Positions 8,868 through 17,603 of a DNA stretch of 64,000 nt are shown piece by piece (positions within the stretch are counted from its first letter, which is position 1; each line of letters starts with the position of its first letter). This DNA is from Alcaligenes endophyticus (GTDB lineage Bacteria; Pseudomonadota; Gammaproteobacteria; Burkholderiales; Burkholderiaceae_B): positions 310,001 through 374,000 of the forward strand of contig NZ_JAPKND010000001.1 of the NCBI RefSeq assembly GCF_026344035.1, in the 5' to 3' direction. The position numbers and the translations under genes are program-made. Below the pieces are notes generated by a model. It saw only the letters and a list, made by a program, of their open reading frames with translations, made no database searches and was not told the origin of the DNA.

Positions 8868-9487
8868 AAAGCCCGAACATGACCGAACAGGGTTTCTCGC
8901 TCCTAGAGGTAATGGTGACCTTGTTAATTATGAGTATTTTGAGCGTTTTATCATGGCGTGCGCTGGACTACATACAACGCACGCAAACGCAATTGGATCA
9001 AGCCCAATCGCAGCACCTGAGCATTCATGCCGTGCTACAGCAGTTTGAAGACGATATACAACGACATTATAAAACCCTACTACTGGATCAGCATCAAGCC
9101 AACGCCCAAGCCTTACTGAATCCCGAACACCCCCACCGCTACTTACACTGGGAAGCTCAGGCCAATGGTAGCGCGCTGAGCATCTTGCAGGCGGCTCCTG
9201 TTGGGCAAGCTGGTACACGGTGGGTGCGCTGGTCGTTTAACCAGCAACAGCTTTTTCGCGACTTTGGTTCAAGCGGCACCCACTTACCACTCACTTTCCC
9301 CCAAACCAAGCAAGTGGTACTAGATGATGTGCAAGCAGTGCATTTTCGCGCTTGGATACCCGCACGCGGATGGCAAGACCTCCCTCTTAGAGATACCAAG
9401 CACGCTCCCACAGGCATAGAGCTAAGTGTAGAAAGAGTTGAGCGTGAACGCGTAGTGACCTACCGCAAAGTGGTGCTATTACCATGA
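8864..9487 (+). CDS. gspJ: Type II secretion minor pseudopilin J
   Basis: Minor pseudopilin J (207 residues), part of the GspI-J-K tip complex. The leader MKSPNMTEQG|FSLLEVMVTL gives a clear prepilin peptidase site and hydrophobic helix. The family motif around LSWRALDYIQRTQ follows, with a long beta-rich domain (VRWSFNQQQLFRDF, GIELSVERV). The start overlaps gspI by 4 bp (ATGA), and the gene overlaps gspK in the same way, so the whole run is translationally coupled. Confidence 0.92.
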   Translation: MKSPNMTEQGFSLLEVMVTLLIMSILSVLSWRALDYIQRTQTQLDQAQSQHLSIHAVLQQFEDDIQRHYKTLLLDQHQANAQALLNPEHPHRYLHWEAQANGSALSILQAAPVGQAGTRWVRWSFNQQQLFRDFGSSGTHLPLTFPQTKQVVLDDVQAVHFRAWIPARGWQDLPLRDTKHAPTGIELSVERVERERVVTYRKVVLLP

Positions 9488-10368
9488 GCCGGCGCCCCTA
9501 TTCTCAGCACGGCCTAGCGGTGATTAATGCTTTGGTGATCGTATTGGCAACGAGCATCATCGCCACCGCGCTAATTGAACGTCAAACTCGTTTAAGCACT
9601 GCACTGATCACTGAGCACGACGCCACTCAGGCTTATTGGTTGCTCTCGGGCGCCCTAGATTGGACGACTCAGCTTTTAGCTGAAGACGCACGGGGCTCAG
9701 CGATTACTGTGCGCAACGGACTTTGGGCACAAGTCATTGAACGCTTACCCATTAGTGATGAACGCAGCACGGCGTATTTTTCCGGCTATTTGCAAGATGA
9801 ACAGGCCAAATACAACTTACTACGTCTACAACGACAGGGCCAAGTAAACCCAGCGGCCGTCACACAACTACAAGGTTTACTGCAGGCCATACAGTTACCA
9901 CCAAAGCTTGCCTCGGAAATTGCCTTACAGGTGGCGGCAATGCAGGCTAGCTCAGATAAAAAAGCCTCGCAAGCAGGAGCGCGACTGCCTTCTGAGCTGA
10001 CAGCGGCCCGCTCGTTAGATCCCACTCAACAGGCAATGCTAAATCAGTACACCACCTTATTACCTGAGCAAACAGGCTTAAACATTAATACCGCGAGTGC
10101 CTATGTGCTGAGCGCCTATATAGAAGAGCTCAGTCTCGCTGATGCTCTGCGTATTGTGGCAGCACGTGACCAAGGATTATGGTTTCGCCAAGTGAGTGAC
10201 CTCAATGCCTTACTACCCACTGGAATGCAAGCGACCACCCCCCGCTTACAGGTGAAAAGCCAATGGTTCAGTGCTCACGGCAAACTGGAGCTAAACCAAA
10301 CTCAACGACGATTCCAGGCTTTGCTAGAGCGTGGCGCGAACAAAACCCATATACGCTGGATACTCTGA
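9484..10368 (+). CDS. gspK: Type II secretion minor pseudopilin K
   Basis: GspK (294 residues), the large pseudopilin that caps the filament. A basic start and hydrophobic segment (LAVINALVIVLATSIIATAL) are followed by the family pattern QTRLSTALITEHDATQAYWL and the helix-hairpin-helix-like TGLNINTASAYVLSAY. As in other GspK proteins the +5 Glu of ordinary pseudopilins is missing (Asn in QHG|LAVIN). It starts at an ATGA overlap with gspJ. Confidence 0.92.
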   Translation: MSRRPYSQHGLAVINALVIVLATSIIATALIERQTRLSTALITEHDATQAYWLLSGALDWTTQLLAEDARGSAITVRNGLWAQVIERLPISDERSTAYFSGYLQDEQAKYNLLRLQRQGQVNPAAVTQLQGLLQAIQLPPKLASEIALQVAAMQASSDKKASQAGARLPSELTAARSLDPTQQAMLNQYTTLLPEQTGLNINTASAYVLSAYIEELSLADALRIVAARDQGLWFRQVSDLNALLPTGMQATTPRLQVKSQWFSAHGKLELNQTQRRFQALLERGANKTHIRWIL

Positions 10369-10369
10369 T

Positions 10370-11329
10370 ATGCGCCGTTACATACAAATACTCTTACCCG
10401 AACTGAGCACATTAAGCTCAGACTCAATACTTGACTACAGTCTAGTCAATGGTAACCAGTCTCATCAGGGAAGCTTAAGCTGGGCGCAACTACTACAACA
10501 ATACAACCGCTACCGCTGGTTTTTGCTCCTCGCTGCTACAGACACAGTGTGCACGACGCTTAACTTTCCTTTGGTAAAAAAAAGCCAGCGCGACAACTTT
10601 ATTAAAAGTCGCGTACAACAAATGTTATTAGGCCCTTTAAACCAGCATGTGCTGTGCTACCAAATTGTCGCTCCACAAAATGCCCAAGCAACTTGGACCG
10701 CCCGTGCTCCTTTAGAACGCTTACAACAACAGTTGCAACATGCCGGAGTATTGAACGCTCATATACAGGCGTTAGCCGCTAGTCCGAACCAGAACACAGC
10801 ACAAGGGCAGGTTTACACCCCTGTCTCAGCCCTTAATTTTGCGCGTCAACTCGCTCAGCACTCGCCGCTGTACAACAAGCTTTATCAATTGGCTGTACTG
10901 AGCTTGTTGTTAAGTGCCTGTCTGTGGTTGGTCTTATCGATTCAAACCTCTACGCTCCAAGCCCAAGTAGCGCAAACCCGGCAAGCGAGTGTAATGGCCG
11001 TACAAAAACAGTGGCCATCCATCCCAACCGTTATCGCCCCGTTAGCACAAGCACGCCGTGCGCTGCAAGAGCAAGGGCAAGATCACACTCGTCCGGATGC
11101 TATACACGCCATTCAAATTGCATTGGAAAAGCTGGCTCCTTTAAACGTAGAGATACTGGATTTGCACTGGGAGGATCAGTTGCTCAGCCTTACCTTGGCC
11201 GACCACGCCGAAACGGATAAACAGGCTCTGCAGGAGGCTCTGCAAACGAACAGCCTAGACTACTCCATGCAACTCGACACCAGCGCGCCGCAACACGTAC
11301 TCCAAATTAAGTTTACACCTCATGAGTAA
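10370..11329 (+). CDS. gspL: Type II secretion inner-membrane protein L
   Basis: GspL-like platform protein (319 residues). The N-terminal cytoplasmic domain (about 1-170) would bind the ATPase GspE, one membrane segment lies around residues 175-195 (LAVLSLLLSACLWLVLSI), and the C-terminal part is a periplasmic ferredoxin-like domain. The ATG at 10370 sits one base after the gspK stop; a GTG at 10331 inside gspK is a possible but less likely start. Sequence conservation of GspL is low, so the call leans on topology and on position between K and M. Confidence 0.85.
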   Translation: MRRYIQILLPELSTLSSDSILDYSLVNGNQSHQGSLSWAQLLQQYNRYRWFLLLAATDTVCTTLNFPLVKKSQRDNFIKSRVQQMLLGPLNQHVLCYQIVAPQNAQATWTARAPLERLQQQLQHAGVLNAHIQALAASPNQNTAQGQVYTPVSALNFARQLAQHSPLYNKLYQLAVLSLLLSACLWLVLSIQTSTLQAQVAQTRQASVMAVQKQWPSIPTVIAPLAQARRALQEQGQDHTRPDAIHAIQIALEKLAPLNVEILDLHWEDQLLSLTLADHAETDKQALQEALQTNSLDYSMQLDTSAPQHVLQIKFTPHE

Positions 11330-11906
11330 ACCCGCTTATCCACACTTTTTGCTAGCTTTACAGCGCTGGCTGCACCCCACATTACAGCCGCTGCAAGCTC
11401 AATGGCGCCAGATGCAAGCCGGACAACGTCAGCGTGTTGTGCTGCTGAGCTTATGCATACCCCTGCTACTGCTGATCTACGGCATACAACATCAATGGCA
11501 ACAGCGGCATGCTCTGCGTCAACAATACTCTGAAGCGCAGGCTGAACTAGAGCAGTTGCAACAACTGATCAGTCAAGCACAAAGCAGTCATGCTCCTACT
11601 GTGGCCTTAGCAAGCGCTGAACAGGCACAAGCGCTCATTAACAGCCTGCCTGCTTCTTTAAAGGAGCACGTCATACTCGTTGAGCAACAGCCGGCCACAT
11701 CAGGCATCGCCCTTGATTTCAAACAAGCCCCTGCCCTAGAGCTGAGTCGCTGGTTGCTGCATACGCCCCCAACAATACAGCTACAGGCTCATACCCTCAC
11801 GCTACAACGCCACCGTGGAGAGCTGGGCCCACAAGCCGGTGTCATCAACGGTTCAGCCTTATTGCTGCCAAACGACGCCGACACAACCAAGCAGGTCAAC
11901 CAATGA
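11322..11906 (+). CDS. gspM: Type II secretion inner-membrane protein M
   Basis: GspM-like protein (194 residues), partner of GspL in the inner-membrane platform. It has a cytoplasmic start, a single membrane segment (about 39-51, VVLLSLCIPLLLLIYG), a coiled-coil-like Gln/Glu-rich stretch (about 55-90) and a periplasmic domain. The start overlaps gspL by 8 bp. The call rests on size, topology and gene order. Confidence 0.85.
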   Translation: MSKPAYPHFLLALQRWLHPTLQPLQAQWRQMQAGQRQRVVLLSLCIPLLLLIYGIQHQWQQRHALRQQYSEAQAELEQLQQLISQAQSSHAPTVALASAEQAQALINSLPASLKEHVILVEQQPATSGIALDFKQAPALELSRWLLHTPPTIQLQAHTLTLQRHRGELGPQAGVINGSALLLPNDADTTKQVNQ

Positions 11907-12616
11907 TACGCAAAGTGCTCTTTACCTGTGTGCTCATTGCCGGCTTTCTAATCGGTCTACTTTATGCTCCGCCTAGTGCCTGGCTGGAGCGTTTATTACC
12001 TTCTGTACTACAACTCAATATGCCAACGGGCACCGTATGGAAGGGCAGCGCTCAGTTGCTTGTGCAGACAGACCAAGTACAAGCCTTACCAAATAGGCTG
12101 CACTGGCGCTGGCAACTCACCCCTTGGCCTGAAATTGAACTGAGCAGTAAGGACTTGAGTCAAGCCGTTTACCTTCGCTGGCAAGGTAATGGCTGGCGCT
12201 TAAGTCAGGGCCGCTTGCAACTTCCCGCTAGCACCTTACACCGCCTACACCCCTTATTTAATAGTCTAAAACCAGAAGGCCAGCTAAGCCTAGAGTGGCC
12301 CACCTTAGCATTGGGACAGGCCGGTACCAACGTCACCTTACATTGGCGTCAAGCCAGCGCGGCCATCAGCCCGATTAAGCCGTTAGGCAGTTATCAAGCA
12401 CAACTGCAATGGCAACCTTTACGTATCAACCTTAGCACTGAATCTGGCCCACTCATTTTAGAAGGGAGCGGTCAAGCGCCTGCCGGACAAAACTTTGTCT
12501 TTACGGGTAGCGCTTCGGCCAGTGGCCCAGAGTTAGAACAACTTAACGATTTTCTGCGTTTTCTAGGCCCTGTAGAGCAGGGGCAAGTAAAGCTCAAACT
12601 ACAGTCTGCGTACTGA
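11903..12616 (+). CDS. gspN: Type II secretion protein N
   Basis: GspN-like protein (237 residues) with an N-terminal membrane anchor or signal (VLFTCVLIAGFLIGLLYAPP) and a mainly beta periplasmic part containing MPTGTVWKGSAQLL and LHWRWQLTPWP, typical of PF01203. GspN is present in only some T2SS loci and its job is unclear. The start overlaps gspM by 4 bp. An 17-bp gap separates it from gspD. Confidence 0.88.
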   Translation: MIRKVLFTCVLIAGFLIGLLYAPPSAWLERLLPSVLQLNMPTGTVWKGSAQLLVQTDQVQALPNRLHWRWQLTPWPEIELSSKDLSQAVYLRWQGNGWRLSQGRLQLPASTLHRLHPLFNSLKPEGQLSLEWPTLALGQAGTNVTLHWRQASAAISPIKPLGSYQAQLQWQPLRINLSTESGPLILEGSGQAPAGQNFVFTGSASASGPELEQLNDFLRFLGPVEQGQVKLKLQSAY

Positions 12617-12633
12617 TTTTTTATTCCCATCCT

Positions 12634-14901
12634 ATGATGCGTATCTATAAAACATTTCCTTTAACACTGTGCAGCAGCTTACTTATTTTACAAGGCTGCG
12701 CCAGCGTTACCGCACCTGCACCGCAACGCACGTTGACCATACAATCGAGCGCTCAGGATCAAGCAACGCAACCACAGGCCGTATCGAACTCAAGCAGTAC
12801 GCCTGCCCCTAGAGCCAGCTCACGTCCTCGCAGCAATCGTAATCTGAATCCGCAAGTGACACGTGTCTCACCCCCCGCCCCCTTACAACAGGCAGAGGAT
12901 GAGGAGCCCTTAGCCCTGAGCTTCGTGGATGCCGACCTTGAGCAGGTGGTTCATACCTTAGCTCGTTTCACCAAGCGTAATTTCCTAATAGACCCACGCG
13001 TTAAAGGACAATTAACGCTGGTATCAGAAGTGCCTGTCAGCCCACGCGATGCTTACAGTATGTTGTTAAACGCCCTGCGTTTACAAGGTTTTGCGGTGGT
13101 ACATAGTAATGGCGTAAGTAAAGTCATACCAGAAAGTGAGGCCAAACTGCACGCTAGCGCAGTGAGCTATACCCCACTGGAGTTAAGTCAGCTAGCAGGC
13201 GAGATCGTGACACAAGTGTTTACGCTGCAATATGAGAAAGCCAATGATTTGGTCAACGTATTGCGTCCCATGATCAGCCCTAACAATCCTATTACCGCCT
13301 ATGCCAATAACAATACCTTGGTGATTACCGATTACGCTGACAATATCGCCCGCGTGGCAGATGTCATCGCCAGGATAGACACTGCACATAGTCTCAACAC
13401 AGAACTGATCACCATCGAGCATGGAGTGGCCTTAGATGTCGCCGCCTTGGCAAAACAACTATTAGACGATGATAATCAAGACCCTTACGCACGCACTCAG
13501 ATTGTGGCTGACCCGCGCACCAACGCTATCATCATACGAGCTAGCAGTTCTACGCGACTAGAAATGGCCAAGGAGCTGATTTATAAAATAGATTCGCCTC
13601 ATGCACAGCCTAACAACCTGCATGTCGTGTATTTAAAAAATGCCCAGGCCACTCAGTTGGCACAGGTATTAAAAGGAGCCTTAGAAGGATTAAATCCACA
13701 AAGTCAGCATAACAGTAGCGCCAGCCAAGAAACTATCAATCAACCTGCGGCAAGCTCAAATCAAGCCACGTCAAACCAGGGCGTCTCAGACCTGGCTCAG
13801 TCGGTATTATCTACTGACAACCCGGCCGGTACCGTCAGTATTTCGGCAGGCGGAGCCACAATACAAGCGGACCCCAGCACCAACACGCTCATTATCTCTG
13901 CCCCCCCGCCACTGTATCGCAGCATACGCGAGGTGATTGACTTGCTTGACCAGCGCCGGGCGCAAGTCTTGGTAGAAAGCCTAATTGTTGAAGTCAACGC
14001 CGATAACGCCACCGAGTTTGGTATTCAGTGGATGGCCGGTGCCAACAATCTAGGTCAGGGAGGCAACGGGTTTATTGGCGGCGCTAACCTGGGCGGTAGT
14101 GGAGTGAGCAACTCTGTTCAAGGAGCCACCACCTTAGACGCTTTAGGTAAAGGCCTAAGCCTGGGAGTGGTCAAAGGAACCGTCAATGTCTTGGGAACGG
14201 AAATTATTAATTTAGGTGTATTAGCACGTGCCTTAGAAACCAAGGGTGGCGCTAACATTTTATCCACCCCTAACTTACTGACCTTAGACAATGAAGAGGC
14301 CAGCATTATTGTGGGTGAGACCGTACCGTTCGTGACAGGTCAATACACCACTTCGGGCGACGGCGCCAGCAACCCGTTCCAAACCATAGAGCGTGAAGAC
14401 GTCGGCCTTACGCTGCGCATCAAACCGCAAATATCTGAAGGTGGCACCGTTAAGCTAGCTTTATACCAAGAAGTCAGCAGCCTTAATCCTAACGTATCAA
14501 ATGGTGCTGCAGGCCTAGTGACTCGCAAACGTGCCTTACGCACCAATGTGTTAGTGGATGACGGGCAAATTATTGTACTAGGTGGTTTACTGGAAGACCG
14601 GGCTCAAGACGGTGTGTCCTCCGTGCCGTTGTTAGGAGATATTCCCGTATTAGGTAATCTGTTCCGCTACAACACGCAGCGTCGTGCCAAAACCAATCTG
14701 ATGATCTTTCTACGCCCACATATCGTGCGCAATAGCCAAGACAGCCGCCGCCTTACGTTAGATCGCTATAACTACATGCAAACCATACAAAATCAATTAC
14801 CCGTTATTGATAACTGGTTTGGTCCCAAGGATTCTGGGCCTGCGCTGCCAGAAATAAAAAGCTTGCAAGAGCCCGCCATGGACTTAAGGAGTAGCTCCTA
14901 A
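12634..14901 (+). CDS. gspD: Type II secretion outer-membrane secretin D
   Basis: Secretin (755 residues) that forms the outer-membrane pore of the T2SS. It carries a lipoprotein signal with the lipobox LQGC (Cys22), not found in all GspD proteins. A Ser/Gln/Pro-rich linker (about 25-90) is followed by the N0 domain ([19 protein letters not shown]), repeated N1-N3 domains ([34 protein letters not shown]-like motifs) with a Ser/Asn/Gln-rich insert near 355-385, and the C-terminal secretin domain ([15 protein letters not shown]). Being a lipoprotein, it may reach the outer membrane without a GspS pilotin; no gspS is seen here. gspE starts at the last base of its stop codon. Confidence 0.96.
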   Translation: MMRIYKTFPLTLCSSLLILQGCASVTAPAPQRTLTIQSSAQDQATQPQAVSNSSSTPAPRASSRPRSNRNLNPQVTRVSPPAPLQQAEDEEPLALSFVDADLEQVVHTLARFTKRNFLIDPRVKGQLTLVSEVPVSPRDAYSMLLNALRLQGFAVVHSNGVSKVIPESEAKLHASAVSYTPLELSQLAGEIVTQVFTLQYEKANDLVNVLRPMISPNNPITAYANNNTLVITDYADNIARVADVIARIDTAHSLNTELITIEHGVALDVAALAKQLLDDDNQDPYARTQIVADPRTNAIIIRASSSTRLEMAKELIYKIDSPHAQPNNLHVVYLKNAQATQLAQVLKGALEGLNPQSQHNSSASQETINQPAASSNQATSNQGVSDLAQSVLSTDNPAGTVSISAGGATIQADPSTNTLIISAPPPLYRSIREVIDLLDQRRAQVLVESLIVEVNADNATEFGIQWMAGANNLGQGGNGFIGGANLGGSGVSNSVQGATTLDALGKGLSLGVVKGTVNVLGTEIINLGVLARALETKGGANILSTPNLLTLDNEEASIIVGETVPFVTGQYTTSGDGASNPFQTIEREDVGLTLRIKPQISEGGTVKLALYQEVSSLNPNVSNGAAGLVTRKRALRTNVLVDDGQIIVLGGLLEDRAQDGVSSVPLLGDIPVLGNLFRYNTQRRAKTNLMIFLRPHIVRNSQDSRRLTLDRYNYMQTIQNQLPVIDNWFGPKDSGPALPEIKSLQEPAMDLRSSS

Positions 14902-16316
14902 TGCTGCCCTACGCTTGGGCCAAGAGCCAACGTGTTGTCTTGTGCGAAGAACAAGGACAATGGCATGCGTACTACTGTGAACAAACACCCGCCTGGGCGC
15001 TGGACGAAATTCGGCGTCAATATCGAGAGGCCTGCTTTAAACAAGTATCTGCCCTAGAGGTAGAAAACTGGTTGAATAACTCGTATGGTCAACAGGACAA
15101 TGCCGCGGCCGTCATGGATGCAGCCAGCAATGAGATTGACCTCGATACTTTGATGCACGATATCCCCGAAATTGAGGACTTGCTTGAGGCCAGCGACGAT
15201 GCACCTATCATACGCATGATTAATGCATTACTCACACAAGCTGCGAATCAGGGCGCTAGCGATATACACATAGAAGCATTCGAACAGCACTCCATCGTGC
15301 GTTACCGCATTGATGGCACCTTGCGTGATATCGTGCGTCCGCGCCGCGCCCTACACAATGCCTTGATCTCACGCATTAAAATCATGGCACGCTTAGATAT
15401 TGCCGAAAAACGCCTTCCACAAGACGGCCGTATTAGCGTCCGAGTGGGAGGGCGAGCGATTGATGTACGTGTTTCCACCGTACCTACTGGCCACGGGGAA
15501 CGAGCCGTATTACGTTTGCTGGATAAGTCAGCGGGCCGCCTAACGCTCCAAGCCTTGGGCCTATCCAATGACCATCAGCAACAGTTACAAGCCTTAATAC
15601 GCAGGCCACATGGTATCTTTTTAGTTACCGGCCCCACGGGCAGCGGGAAAACCACCACATTATACGCTGCGCTAGATAGACTGGATGCTAATAGTACAAA
15701 TATTTTAACGGTCGAAGATCCGATTGAATACGATCTGCCGGGGGTCTCACAAATTCAAGTGAATCCGCGCATAGACTTGCATTTTGCCACGGCGCTACGC
15801 GCCATCCTACGCCAAGACCCTGACGTCATCATGATAGGGGAAATTCGTGATTTAGAAACGGCTCAAATCGCTATCCAAGCGTCTCTCACCGGACACCTAG
15901 TCCTAGCGACCTTACACACCAACGATGCAGCCTCAGCGCCCACTCGCTTAATCGACATGGGAGTAGAACCTTTTTTATTGGCCAGCACCTTGCAAGGAGT
16001 GCTAGCCCAACGCCTGATACGTTGCCTGTGCCAACACTGCAAGGTACCAGATCAGGCTGACGGGCCCGCTCAGTGGAACCCGCAAGGCTGCACGCACTGT
16101 GGCCACACCGGTTATGCTGGTCGCACAGGCGTACACGAATTACTGCTTATCACCGACGACTTGCGCAGTGAAATCAGTAAAAACAGTAACACCCATGAGA
16201 TTCGTCGACTGGCACGCGCGGCAGGGATGCAAACCCTGTATGAAAATGGACTTCGTTGGATCGATACAGGCGTCAGTTCTCTCCAAGAGCTAGAGCGCAT
16301 CACTAGAGAAGACTAA
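14901..16316 (+). CDS. gspE: Type II secretion ATPase E
   Basis: Cytoplasmic hexameric ATPase that powers pseudopilus assembly (471 residues). An N-terminal domain that binds GspL is followed by the core with DIHIEAFEQ (121-129), Walker A GPTGSGKT (244-251), the Asp box around [11 protein letters not shown], Walker [13 protein letters not shown] (306-317) and a His box near TLHTNDA. A zinc site is formed by C377-x2-C380 and C397-x2-C400; the loop between the two pairs is shorter than in the classic enzymes. It starts with a 1-base overlap with gspD (TAATG). Confidence 0.96.
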   Translation: MLPYAWAKSQRVVLCEEQGQWHAYYCEQTPAWALDEIRRQYREACFKQVSALEVENWLNNSYGQQDNAAAVMDAASNEIDLDTLMHDIPEIEDLLEASDDAPIIRMINALLTQAANQGASDIHIEAFEQHSIVRYRIDGTLRDIVRPRRALHNALISRIKIMARLDIAEKRLPQDGRISVRVGGRAIDVRVSTVPTGHGERAVLRLLDKSAGRLTLQALGLSNDHQQQLQALIRRPHGIFLVTGPTGSGKTTTLYAALDRLDANSTNILTVEDPIEYDLPGVSQIQVNPRIDLHFATALRAILRQDPDVIMIGEIRDLETAQIAIQASLTGHLVLATLHTNDAASAPTRLIDMGVEPFLLASTLQGVLAQRLIRCLCQHCKVPDQADGPAQWNPQGCTHCGHTGYAGRTGVHELLLITDDLRSEISKNSNTHEIRRLARAAGMQTLYENGLRWIDTGVSSLQELERITRED

Positions 16317-16328
16317 GGAAGCGACCTC

Positions 16329-17531
16329 ATGCCTTATTTTCACTATCACGCAATGGATGCCAGCGGTAACGCACAGCAAGATACCCTCGAAGCCGACGAT
16401 CTGGAGCAGGCGCAAAGCATACTTGCCCAACAAGGCTTGTTAGTACTAAAAATCAAAGCACGCTCACAACGTCACGGCAGTCTATTACGCCCACTCAAAC
16501 TCAGCGACAAAGAGCTAAGCTGGCTAACACGCCAATTAGCCAGCTTGCTGGAAGCTCAGCTTCCTCTGGAAGCGGCGATCAGCGCAGTCATAGAGCAAAG
16601 CGAACACGCTACCAGCCGTTATGTATTACGACAAATCTTGCAAGACATACGAGCCGGACAACGTATGGGGCAAGCATTAGCGGCCTTCCCCACTGTATTC
16701 CCTGCTATTTACCGCGCTCTCATTGACGCAGGTGAACAAACTGGGCAGTTGGATGAGGTGATGGTGAGACTGGCCGACCACATGGAAAAACGCAATCTGT
16801 TACGTAATAAAATTAGCAATGCCCTGATTTACCCTGTGATAGTCAGTATCGTCTCGGTACTGATCATTATCTTCTTGCTCAGTTATGTGGTGCCTCAGGT
16901 GGTCAGCGCATTCACCCAGACTCAAAACGAGTTACCTACGCTGACTGTAGTGATGATTTGGCTCAGCGACAGCGTGCGTAAATGGGGGTGGCTCATGCTT
17001 ATTTTTATCGTCAGCTTGCTGATGATATGGCGTTTAGCCATGCGTGTCCCCAGCTTGCGTTTAAGTTGGGATGCCAAACTACTGAAAACACCGATATTAG
17101 GGGCGTATCTGCAAGGCATGGACATTGCCAGATTTGCCTCTACGTTAGCCATACTCAATAGCAGCGGCGTTCCTCTGTTGTCCGCATTGCAAGCAGCACA
17201 AAACACCGTGCGCAATACCTACTTGAAACAGGCACTACACCGAGTGCGGCTTAATGTCCAAGAAGGGGCAAGCTTAGCACCCACCCTGCGTGCCCAAGGC
17301 TGTTTTCCACCCTTATTAGTGCATTTAGTACAAAGTGGCGAACGTACCGGGCGCTTAAACATCATGCTAGAACGGGCCGCACAAACATTGGCCAACGAGT
17401 TAGAGCAACGCGCCACACGTACCACTGCACTGATGGAACCATTGATGATTCTATTCATGGGCGGATTTGTACTGCTGATTGTCATGGCCGTGATGCTACC
17501 CATTATTGAGCTGAACCAGCTTATTCAATAA
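16329..17531 (+). CDS. gspF: Type II secretion inner-membrane platform protein F
   Basis: GspF (400 residues), the polytopic platform protein at the base of the pseudopilus. Two T2SSF domains are visible (about 70-195 and 270-393) with conserved ALIDAGEQTGQLDEVM and LVQSGERTGRLNIML signatures, and three main membrane segments (near 170-195, 218-238 and 375-395). A purine-rich stretch (AAGGAAGCGA) lies 8 bases before the ATG. It is the last gene of the secretion operon. Confidence 0.96.
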   Translation: MPYFHYHAMDASGNAQQDTLEADDLEQAQSILAQQGLLVLKIKARSQRHGSLLRPLKLSDKELSWLTRQLASLLEAQLPLEAAISAVIEQSEHATSRYVLRQILQDIRAGQRMGQALAAFPTVFPAIYRALIDAGEQTGQLDEVMVRLADHMEKRNLLRNKISNALIYPVIVSIVSVLIIIFLLSYVVPQVVSAFTQTQNELPTLTVVMIWLSDSVRKWGWLMLIFIVSLLMIWRLAMRVPSLRLSWDAKLLKTPILGAYLQGMDIARFASTLAILNSSGVPLLSALQAAQNTVRNTYLKQALHRVRLNVQEGASLAPTLRAQGCFPPLLVHLVQSGERTGRLNIMLERAAQTLANELEQRATRTTALMEPLMILFMGGFVLLIVMAVMLPIIELNQLIQ

Positions 17532-17534
17532 GCC

Positions 17535-17580
17535 TTGTTGGCTAGCCAACAAATAGGGCAGATGGTGACATCTGCCCTAT
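17535..17580. terminator. Double hairpin between gspF and the phospholipase C gene
   Basis: A perfect 18-bp palindrome (TTGTTGGCTAGCCAACAA, 17535-17552) is followed directly by a perfect 12-pair stem (ATAGGGCAGATG / CATCTGCCCTAT, loop GTGA, 17553-17580). Neither has a T-tract on the + strand. They sit between two convergent operons and probably end both transcripts or protect the 3' ends. Confidence 0.6.
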
Positions 17581-17603
17581 ACACTGCCCACTTCAATCGG
17601 TCT

